This document shows positions 54,800 to 64,000 of a stretch of 64,000 bases of DNA, piece after piece (within the stretch, counting starts at the first letter, position 1; each line of letters begins with the position of its first letter). A model generated the notes under the pieces. That model worked only from the letters and a program-made list of their open reading frames with translations. It made no database searches and was not told the origin of the DNA. Made by a program: the position numbers and the translations under genes. The DNA is from Hypsibius dujardini (taxonomy: Eukaryota; Tardigrada; Eutardigrada; Parachela; Hypsibiidae), in NCBI GenBank assembly GCA_001579985.1, contig LRSR01006008.1:17233-81232 (forward strand), in the 5' to 3' direction.

Positions 54800-55304
54800 C
54801 TAGTCCTCCATATCGTCAATTTCGTGGGGATTGAGGATGCCCGGCACCGCCATCTGAATCTTCCGCTTGTCCTCCTGCGCTTTCTTCAGCAGGCCTTCCC
54901 GCTCCTCGATGAAGAGGTCTGTCTCATCGTCGCCCGTGAACTCCTGAATCGGAACGCAAAACACGTGATCGATGTATGATAAACACACATACGCACACAA
55001 GAAAATACTCAGACAGGCACGCAGATATTGATGAATGAAATCAGCAAACAGTCAGGGGGAAAACTCTGGACAGACAGACAAATAAAACCCAAAGATAGAC
55101 TAAATCGTGAGGCTAACAAATAATCAGACAATGTGTAAGACAACCTACCAGACAGGCAAGCGGTCAGGCAAGCAGACAACCAGAGAGATCAGGTTAACAG
55201 ACATACATACAAACAGGCAAGCAGAAAGACAAACAGACCGGCATACAGATGATACCGACCGACCGACCGACCGACCGACCGACAGACCGACCGACCGACC
55301 GACC

Positions 55305-55343
<39 letters not shown>

Positions 55344-56527
55344 CAACATACAGACAGATAAACCGACCGACAGACAGGCAGGTAGGCAAACAGCATCCAT
55401 GGCTATGAAGTCATTCACTCTGCATTTTTTCACACATCCTCAAACCACTTCCGAGTGGCCATCCAACTGAGAAGGCAGAAGAAAACTGGCAGACAAAGAA
55501 ATAGGCACCGTAAGCAAACACAGGGAGAACCACCGACCTACCTTGATCTGCACTAAGAAGTCCCGCAAGTGTTCCTTGAACTGGCCCACATCCTGGTCGA
55601 GTTGGAACATTCCGGCGACGGTAATTTTGATTTGCGACCTGAACCGCGCGAAGGAACGTGTGACGTCTCACGTAAACAAAGTTTCAAAACAAACCAGAAA
55701 AGCAAAACGACTTACTCTGTCAGATGAGGGAAGGCCGATTTGAGCATCTGCTGAATGTAGGACTGCAGGAAGGTCATATTGTCGGAAGGGTCGTTGACGC
55801 CGCCCAGCGCTACCACCACCTTCTTGTCGTCTATCAGCGTGAACATGTACGCCAAAATAGTGGAGAACAAATTCAAATCTGACAAGTAGAGAAGCAACAT
55901 AAAGCATTTTCGAGCGATGAAGCGACAGGTTAGCCCCTTTCAGGACATTCAGTCAGTCTGTCTGCCTGTCTGCATGTCTGTCTGCATGTCTGTCTGCATG
56001 TCTGTGTGTCTGTCTGCCTGTCTGTCTCCATGTCTGTCTGTCCGCATGTCTGTCTGTCTCTGTCTGTCTGTCTGTCTGTCACGAGTAAAGCTTGACTGTC
56101 AGTTACAGCTTGACGTACTGCCAGAGTGAGTAGGATCACTGGCCACAGAAAAGAGGTGCTCCAGCAGGACCAGGTAGTAAGCTTTGTAGAAAGACTGGGC
56201 CACGTCGGCCGGCTGAGCGGCAATGTTCTTGAACATCTGATATAGGATCTGGAGACCTGAAAAAAACCATTAAAAAGCTATACACGACAACAACATTGCC
56301 CGAAAGATAGAAAAACTTCAGGCAGACTTACGAGATAGATTCAAATAGGCAGACAGAGAGACAGAAACAGATATATAAACAGAGACAGACCATGGCCATT
56401 CCACTGAGAATGCAGCAGAAAACAAGCAAGGAAAGAGATAACGGTAAGAAACACACACACAGAAAATGACAGACTTCCTTCTTTGATCTGCACCAAGAAC
56501 GAGAGCAGAGAAAAGAGAGAATGACAA

Positions 56528-56566
<39 letters not shown>

Positions 56567-58768
56567 TACCGAATACAAGAAAAATAGCCGTACCGATTTC
56601 TGCCACGTTGCGCATATGATGCTTGAAAGCCCACACTATCGAATCGATAATGAGCTTGAACTGCGGGCCAGGAATAGTGAGCAGGCCAGCGAAGCACTTC
56701 TGATTCACCGCCTGGAGCAGCAGGAAAAAATTGGTCCTGTGCTCTGGGTACTCCTCAAAGTTCTTGTTGATCATCTCCAGGGTGCACTACACAACGAAAA
56801 ACTGTGTCACAAAATGCTGTACACAAAAAGACCTTGCACAAACCTGGAAGACGCCATCGAATATTTCAGGGATACGCGGGGTGATTGAGCCCTCTAACCG
56901 CTCCACCACCGAACGCATCAGAGTCAGGACTTCCGGTTCGCGGGCGTCAGGTGCGTTGGTCTTGTAGTCCAGGAGAATGGCCTCGAACATCGGTGGGAGG
57001 AAATACTCGTAAACCTAGAGAAAGTTTAAAATAATTGACTGATATTCAAGTCAATTTCTGTTATCTCCCTACAGTTAGCATGTCAGTCTGTCTATATTGC
57101 CCGTATGTTTGTCTGTCTTATCTGTCTGTCTGTCTGTCTGTCTGTCTGTGTACCAGTCGAGTCATATGGCCTGTTTATCTGCTGAATCTCGCTTACCAGC
57201 TGCGGATTCGTCGCTTTCGAAATCCACGACGATAGAATCTTGAGAATCTCCTTCTTCACAGTCTTCATGTTGCGAATGAAGGGACCCTTGTTGGCCAAGT
57301 CCCCGCCCACAACTACCGCCGCGCTGATGCTATTGCTCAGTAATTTGTACAGCTGCAGGGAGTCGTAGAATATCTTTTTCAACTGCAAATACCAAAGAAG
57401 ACCATATTCATTTACAGGCAGCAAGCATTTCAAAATCTAGAGAACAAAAGCAAGGTGTGAAAACGAGCCTGGTGAACGTAGACATTTCCGAGGGAGATGC
57501 AGGCCCGCTGGTTGGCCCGCAAGACATTGGCAAACTGCTTCAGGCATTCCACGTCTTTGAGGGCTTCCGGATTGGCCTTGATCATTTGAATGGTTTCGTC
57601 CCAGATCTGGTTGGGCAGTGCCATTAGCCGTTCGATGAGGCTGGCTTGGGTGCCGTCGTCGGCCTCCGAGGCGATCATGTAGCCGATGGCTTCATAGAAT
57701 GTTTGCACCTAAAATGAGCGGCAAAGGCGTTAGACAGACAACTTGTTAAACAAAAACGAGAGTCAGACAAACCAACAAGTCAAATACCTGTTGCTGGCCC
57801 AGATCGCAAATTATGCTGCGGAGATTCAAGAGTATTTCGTCGATGAAGGGATAGGACTCGCTGACTTGAATGGTCACAAAGTGCCGCCGACATTTTTGTG
57901 CAATCTTGATAAAGGTATCACACGCCATGTCTTGTACTCCATCGTGGGTCTCTGTGAAAAACAAAAAACAAGCCGATCAATCAACCGCTTAGATATGTAC
58001 AAAGAATTTTTTCACTTAATCAATCAATGAGGCAGATATTCTATCAAATTCGACGGTCCCCCCGTTTCAGCAGTTTCAATGCATGAATAAATCAATGAAT
58101 CAATCAATGAAGGTGTTGCTCTATCAACTCACCGTGCATGAACTCGAAAAGCTTGTTGACAACCGTCTTAAGGAATTTCCAGTGTGCCCGGAGGAATCGC
58201 GGATACTGCCCGACAATGTACATAATGTTGGACGCGATGATGGCCTTGTTGTCCTTGCCACGCTTCTGCTCACATAGTCCTAACAACTCCTAAAACCACA
58301 AACCCAACTCAATAATTAAAGCGGGATAAAATACGAGAAGTCAAGTGGGTGCCTGCACAAGTAAGCACCTTAATGACTGTGACCAGGAAGCGCATCTCAT
58401 CCTCTTCGTGCATTGCCCCGCTGATGGATCCGATGGCCCAACAGAGGGTGTTCAGATTTTTCCAGGACCACTCCGAGCCGTCTACCTGCCGGTGAAGCTT
58501 GTCCGTCATAATGCGCTCCGTGTCGACAGTATCCAAATGAGTCAGGTAAACTGTAAGGATGGCATGTTAAAAATCAATCACAAAATATCTGTCCCACGTC
58601 CGTCTACATGACTTAACCGTCAAGTCTTCCCGTTGTCCGCCGATCTGTTTGTAGTCCTGTCTGGCTATTCATCTGTATGTCTGATAGTCTGTTTGTCTAT
58701 CAGTTTGTTTGCTTGTTTGCTTGCTTGTCTGTCTGTCTGTCTATCTATCTGTCCGCCTATCTGTCTTT

Positions 58769-58812
<44 letters not shown>

Positions 58813-61800
58813 TTGTTTGTCTCTCTCTCTGCCTGTCTGTTTGTTTGTTTGTCTGCCTGTCCATATATCTATTTGTCTATATTTCTATCTGTTTGTCTGT
58901 CTGTCTGTCTCTCTGCTGCATCTGTATGTATTCACGTAATTGCCATCTGTCTGCCTGTGTTTTTGTTTATCGGTGTGCCTGTCAACCTACGTGGTTAACG
59001 GTTTGTTTACGTGTCCAAGTGTCTGCCGGTGGTTTTTGTCTATGCAGCAAAATCGTCTGCCCCTCTTAATGTCCGCCATAATTCTCACCGAGTGTCTCTC
59101 GCATCAGCTTGTACATGTTGATCGAGTCGGTGTCCTTCATGAACTCTCTGACCACCTCGCCCTGATCGTTCTCCACCACCAGCACCTCCTCCGGCTTGGC
59201 CATCCGCTCGATCATGATGGTACGCACGGTGGACAGGGTGGCGTCGTAGAACTTGCGCCGCGTCTGCGACTGAGATTCAAACGGCGTCTTCATCAACGAG
59301 GACGGGAAGTAAGAGGCCGTGGTGTAGGCCTTGAAGGGATGCTCCAGATACAGCTCCGACGAGAGGGTGTTCCAGAATTCAAGACAAATCTTAAAGATTT
59401 CTGTCTCGTCGACCTACGAGTTATTGAAATTAAATAATTAAATTCAAAAGTTATTTAAATGCTATTTGCCCTAAATTTAAATACAAAGACAAAGCTCGAC
59501 ATCAGAAACCTTGATTTAATAAATCCAGTAATTTATTTTAAACATGGGAAAGTTAGTCTAATTAAATTCCTACTTGGAAAAAAAGATATTATTGTAATCC
59601 ACCGTATCGGGAATTCTGTTACTGAATCAAACTCCAAATTGTAATATTTAATTACTTGGGAGATGAGGGTGACGTAACGCAGAGTGTTGCCGAGTTGTTC
59701 GTGGAGCTCGGGGGACTTTTCGACAATCTGAACGTGCTCCTTCAAGTAGGAGGCCAGGAACATGGCCAGATTCTGAATGAACTTCTGCTCGTCGTCTGAT
59801 CCCTTGGAGTAGACCGCTTTGATGTCAGTCTGGAGAGGGAGCACCTGAATCGAGCAAAAATGATTAAAAATACGCGTTTACGGTTTCACAGACAGAGAGT
59901 TTCCCAGTCAGGCAGCAGACAAAAACCTCAAGCGACAGACACACAGACAAGGGGGCAAGCAAGCAGAGAGCGATATACCCAATCAAAGATGCAATCGGGA
60001 GACAGAACGGCAGAGTAGATAGTAAATCAAATCGGTAGGCGGACGAACAGACAAATAGCTTATAATATGAACAATCAAGCAGACAGACAGACAGACCTCA
60101 TACCAAACAAAGAGGCAGACGGACAGATAAACAAGTGCACAATCGGGTAGACCGATAAACAGCATAGTCAGACAGTGTTCAGCAGGAGATCGTACCTGTT
60201 GAAGTTGCTGCAGAGTGTCGCGGAACATGTCCTTGATGTGCTTCTCGTACTGCGGATACTGGGCAATGGAGATGGCGGAGATCTCTGTCAAGCACTTCAG
60301 GGTGACGTTGCGAAACATGGGCACGGGCAGGAACTGCGAAATACAAAAGGACGCGGGTCAACTGTAAGCCGCTTATGACGACAGTCTGTGAGCCAAACTC
60401 CAAACTAACCTTGCTAATAAGACTGGGGACGAGGTTTGTCTCAAAGACATAGCCAAGTGGAATCCAGTTCAGGAAGAGAAGAAGTGTCTGAAGGGTGGCT
60501 GCAACCAGTGGCGGATTCGTACTATTGTCCTATGAAAAACAGTGTGGAATATTTAAATCAAGTGTCCAGTAAAGATTGTCTGTTCTATTTATTCATCCAT
60601 CCGTCTGTCTATCTGTCTATCTATCTATCTCTCTGTCTGCCCGCCTGTCTGTCAGTCTGTCTGTCGGTCGGTCAGTCTGTCGGTCAGTCAGTCTGTCTGT
60701 CTGTCTGTCTGTCTATTTGCCTGTCTGTCTATTTACATGCCTGTCAGTTTATCTGATTATTTGGATGATGTGTTCGCAAATCCGTTTGCCTCCAGGATTA
60801 ATTGTCGGCCGGCATATCTAACTACACTGCTTGCTGTCTATCGTGTTAAACTGCTGTGATCCTACATACCATGACAAAAAGGCAGAGCTGGAATACTTGC
60901 TGGAATTCCCCGCACATGGACTCCTTCAGGTGGCGCGTCTTGGCCTGAGTCATAGTGCCGCTGGAATAGTCGAAAATCTCTTCACTGCAAAAAAACCGCA
61001 ATATGTTTAAGCAACTTTCAACAGAGTAGTAAGACGGAGAACTACCAACCTGAGTAGCCGCAAAATTTCCATGTTGTTCAAGCAAAGCCACTCGTTAGTC
61101 TTGCTGGCGCCGACAATGTCCGTGATGAAAGATGGCCAATTTTTCGGCCATTCCTTCTTCAAAATCTGCAACCAAAACAGAATTTAATTTAATGCACTTT
61201 AAAAAAGCTAACGCATAAATTTAACGAAACTGTATTAAACATCAGGAAACTACGAAACGCATTGCCACACAGCTAATCAATCAATCAGTCAAAGGTTCAT
61301 TCGAAAAAATACAACGACAAATCAAAAGATAACGAACAATCAAGCAATCAATCGCAAAAGTGAGCAAATAAATTCACAACGCTAGCGAAGCTAAGATTAC
61401 CTGGACGAGGACAAAGTTCAGCTTTGTCAGGTAGAGCTTATGCTTCTCATGCATCTCCGGCAAGGAGGACGTCCTGATGATCAGACTGACAATGTATGTC
61501 TTGATACCTGTTCACAATAATGAAACTATACTTCCGTTGGCAATAGTAAAAACAAACAAACCATTGATTGGTCGATTCTTTAATATCACTATCACAGGCT
61601 TCAATTGATTGATTGATGACTTGTCAAAATAAGCTGAATAATTCGTAGTCGTAAATGAATCAAAGTTGCTTGCTTGCTTGACTGATTAACAGATGAACTG
61701 TATATTTTTTGCAGAGTCATTCTCACCGTCACACTGTGCGCGCGGTAGCGCTTTCCACCGTGTCTTAATGACATTCTCCAGGATCTGTAGGGCAAAGTAC

Positions 61801-62021
61801 TTGGTCTGCGGGTTCTGCGAGAACTCGAGTATGGCGTCGACGCGCGTCCACGCTTCGGGGTGCTCCTTGAGGGTCGTCAGCACGGTCTGTGCCTCCATCT
61901 GCTCGGTGCGCTGGCCGGTGTACATACATCCGACCACCTTGTCTAGCAGGTTAATGTCCAGTCGTTCGGAGAAGTTCAACAAGCGGTTAGCTTCCGAATT
62001 GGGATTCATCACGGCGGACAT
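54800..62021 (-). CDS. XPO1: Exportin-1 / CRM1 nuclear export receptor (19 coding exons)
   Basis: Exons in transcript order: 62021-61727, 61507-61401, 61165-61050, 60984-60870, 60529-60410, 60333-60196, 59844-59656, 59413-59089, 58550-58369, 58289-58133, 57951-57788, 57708-57469, 57382-57197, 57014-56844, 56786-56594, 56256-56119, 55878-55716, 55638-55542, 54943-54800; 3240 nt, 1079 residues (human 1071), all in phase. It is the RanGTP-dependent HEAT-repeat carrier for leucine-rich export signals. Seen: [20 protein letters not shown] (importin-beta N domain), [40 protein letters not shown] (HEAT 9 acidic loop), [40 protein letters not shown] with the cargo-groove Cys (about C535, human C528), and a C-terminal acidic helix ending PHEIDDMED. 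The start ATG at 62021 gives [10 protein letters not shown], colinear with the human start. The intron after 57469 begins with GC instead of GT. Confidence 0.97.
55100..55385. repeat. CAGA/CCGA arrays (XPO1 intron)
   Basis: Tetranucleotide tract in the last XPO1 intron (54944-55541). A CCGA block at 55256-55305 passes abruptly into a CAGA block at 55306-55342, showing unit replacement within one array. Confidence 0.9.
55950..56085. repeat. CTGT array (XPO1 intron)
   Basis: In the intron 55879-56118. Includes a CTGTCTGCATGT higher-order period repeated several times. Confidence 0.85.
56340..56570. repeat. CAGA arrays (XPO1 intron)
   Basis: In the intron 56257-56593, in two blocks (56350-56390 and 56527-56567). 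Between them, 56390-56520 is a diverged partial duplicate of the segment at about 55455-55570: both contain ATTCCACTGAGA or ATCCAACTGAGA followed by GGCAGAAGAAAA-like sequence, then CTTGATCTGCAC or TTTGATCTGCAC, an echo of exon 18's edge. Confidence 0.7.
57080..57150. repeat. CTGT array (XPO1 intron)
   Basis: Short CTGT run in the intron 57015-57196. Confidence 0.85.
58660..58990. repeat. CTGT/CTGC array (XPO1 intron)
   Basis: The longest array of the window, in the intron 58551-59088, with a pure CTGC block at about 58771-58812. It produces long Cys-Leu-Ser-Val/Cys-Leu-Pro-Ala frames. Confidence 0.9.
60590..60760. repeat. CTGT/CGGT array (XPO1 intron)
   Basis: In the intron 60530-60869. 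A weaker CAGA tract lies at about 59930-60140 in the intron 59845-60195. Confidence 0.85.
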
Positions 62022-64000
62022 CCCCGAGGCTTGCGGGTAGGAAGATTCCAACAATTATCCGTTCCAACAACTTCCACTCAACCACGTAGATTCAGCTTCA
62101 GAGCTCGAATTCGAAATATTTTTCTAATCTGGAATACAAAACGAAACCAGATTTGTAGAATGGGATGATAGGTAGGGGAGAACGACAACCATCTAAAGAC
62201 CATTACGGAAGTCTTCCAGAGAATGCTCTAAAAACGCTGAGAAACACTATCCGACGAACAGCTCGGCCGTTGAATATATAGTCCAAAATTTAATTCTCAG
62301 TCGATTTCCCTATTCAGTAAAGAACAAAATAGACTCGCGGGATCAGCCTTTTTTCGAGAAAGACCATGGCTGAATTTAGCTGGTACACGTTGTTTGCTAC
62401 TACAAAATCCACTCGGAATCATTCAGTTTCATCCTATCGACTTCCCCACTTTGAAATCTCACTTGAGACATGCAATTAGAAGTTACTTTAAAATGAGAGC
62501 AAGATGAGGAAATGCGAAACTCAGAAGTGAAACAGAAAAAAAAACCGAAGATTGGTCAAGCTAGGGTGGTACACTTTCTTTACATGCCCAAAACCGCCTC
62601 GGAATTCTCTAGTTTTATCCGTATGACATCAGTCATCTGGATTGATAATTTCAAAAACCAATTAAATATAAATTGCTACTAAATCAAGGCAGTGAAACTA
62701 AAAAGATGGACTAAGAAGGAGAAATAACTGCCGGCCGAACTTGGCTGGCATAGTAGAAAGCTCCACCGACAAAAACCGCCGCGGAATCCCCTAAACTCCA
62801 CCGACCGACCTCAAAATTTTAAAGTACGTTCGTAAATTAAACTTCCTATTAGTTTACCGGTTGAAAGTAAAGAGGAAACTCAAAATTTCAGAGTGAATTT
62901 TGAGAAATATTTGAAAATGACCCAGCTTGGCAGGTACTTTTTACATCATCAAAATACCCGACCAGTTAACCCGCGACTGCCATTCTAACCAGCCTGCGAA
63001 TGGAAAAAGGACAAGAACAATATTTCCCAGCGTACCCGTTGATGGTGAAGTGTTGAGAGGAAGGATGTTTTTGAAAGGGAAGACCTTGATGGCGGAAATT
63101 AGACGTTATTATTGTAGCACCAGAGAAGATAAACTCAACTTCACACAATCATTCTTCGATATTTGAAGCTTCAAGAGAGACAGAAGGAGTGCGATGGAAG
63201 AGAGGCGCGAAAAGGTGAAAAGTGAAATTGCGTGGGATAAAAAACGGTGGAAAAATTATAGAGAAGAAACAAACTGGTTCAAGTTCAAGATCACGCTCAA
63301 AAGCTCAAGATGCTCGCTCCCTAGCAGATTCCACACAGGCACTTCCAACAGCACGGATTACACACTTTCACGAATATTGGAATTTGTATTAAGGTTGAGC
63401 GCCAATGGGTGGCGCCACTTGTTGTGTCCGTCATGTTCATGGCCTTTCTCAGTTTTCAGTTTTCACTGGTTTCACTACCAAACAAATGGCTAGAAAGCAC
63501 AAATAACTCTTAAGTTCTCTAATTATAATACTAACTGACTACATTTTCATGTGTCCCAGCTGGGACTGGACTGGACGGGTGTGCGGAATTTCATAAGCGC
63601 TTTCCAGTGCGAGACATCAACGTTATATATACCTGGACTGTTGTGAACCCTCACCACAAAGCCCCAGTGAGAAGATCCCTCCCGTATTGGTATACCTCCG
63701 TGATGGCATCATGGCATTGTGTGCTTAGCTAAATCTTCAGCAAACTTAATTTTCGGTGATAAGGCTCTCATTTTAATTCGATTAACGGTGAAATATTGCA
63801 TTTCTTTATGCTTATTTGAAATGTCTCTCGGACTCTCTCGGGGCGTAATTCAAGAAGCGAATTCAAAATCCCTTCGAGTTTTTCTTACGCACTTTCCCAT
63901 GCAAAATTTAATTTTAAGTCAATTGGGATCAGCCAAAAAAAACCCTGAAGTTTGTGGGCGGAGCTATAGATCAAAACTGGACAGCTTCCCTGTAATTATC
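62022..64000. other. Gene-free right flank
   Basis: XPO1 promoter side. It carries diverged tandem units (about 62340-62980) and, at the very end, a fragment of the ALDH4A1-intron foldback family (CAAAATTTAATTTTAAGTCA and GGCGGAGCTATAGATC, 63865-64000). The open frames at 62927-63166 and 63194-63493 show no recognised features. Confidence 0.45.
62340..62980. repeat. Diverged tandem repeat, unit about 180-190 bases
   Basis: Successive units begin near 62383, 62568, 62745 and 62930 with GCTGGTACACG, GGGTGGTACACT, GGCTGGCATAG and TGGCAGGTACTT. Each continues with a poly-C/A block (ACAAAATCCACTCGGAAT, CCAAAACCGCCTCGGAAT, AAAAACCGCCGCGGAAT, CAAAATACCCGACC) and a later GAAACTCA-type element. Identity is low, so the array is old. 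Confidence 0.5.

Noticed and set aside
5838-60760. CRISPR-like regularly spaced repeats
   Set aside because: The repeats are contiguous simple tetramers without unique spacers, in a eukaryotic genome.
63194-63493. 99-residue frame at the right edge
   Set aside because: Charged start followed by random composition, with no family signal.

Overview
The window is nuclear DNA from an intron-rich invertebrate animal. All large genes are spliced with GT-AG introns (plus two GC-AG introns), and there are no operons, Shine-Dalgarno sites or bacterial genes. The gene set (Wnt4, a pentameric-type thrombospondin, GNPTAB, ALDH4A1, XPO1) is bilaterian. Thrombospondin and GNPTAB argue against a nematode. 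A gene resembling the anti-lipopolysaccharide factor (ALF) family of horseshoe crabs and crustaceans makes a panarthropod or other ecdysozoan the best guess, but the sequence alone cannot fix the species.

Layout: (1) 1-3458 is gene-poor and holds three foldback or inverted-repeat elements. (2) 3459-4364, plus strand, is a two-exon secreted prepropeptide candidate that converges on (3) Wnt4, minus strand, 5089-9354, four exons, complete. (4) 11928-22475, plus strand, is a complete 18-exon subgroup-B-like thrombospondin with seven EGF modules. (5) 24126-28764, minus strand, is a seven-exon, 542-residue proline-rich coiled-coil protein that I cannot name. (6) 29366-30426 is a MITE abutting a pogo/Tigger-type transposon that encodes only a two-part DNA-binding protein. 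(7) 30713-36850, minus strand, is GNPTAB, 14 exons, complete. (8) 38662-39162, minus strand, is the single-exon ALF-like gene. (9) 40041-44257, minus strand, is ALDH4A1 (P5C dehydrogenase), 13 exons. (10) 45417-45701, minus strand, encodes a small secreted cysteine protein. (11) 45.8-54 kb is a repeat-rich accessory stretch with a decayed cysteine-rich gene, an intact single-exon orphan gene and its decayed paralogue. (12) 54800-62021, minus strand, is XPO1/CRM1, 19 coding exons, complete. (13) 62-64 kb holds a diverged tandem repeat and no gene.

Exon boundaries were worked out by hand from splice signals, codon phase and recalled family sequence. For Wnt4, thrombospondin, GNPTAB, ALDH4A1, XPO1 and the proline-rich gene every junction keeps phase and the total length is a multiple of three. 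There is no shared pathway: extracellular signalling and matrix (Wnt4, thrombospondin, prepropeptide, ALF) lie among housekeeping genes for lysosomal enzyme tagging (GNPTAB), proline catabolism (ALDH4A1) and nuclear export (XPO1).

The non-genic DNA is notable. Introns repeatedly carry CTGT/CAGA tetranucleotide arrays, and at least seven families of short inverted-repeat or dispersed elements are present. The many long Cys-Leu-Ser-Val reading frames are translations of those arrays, not proteins.
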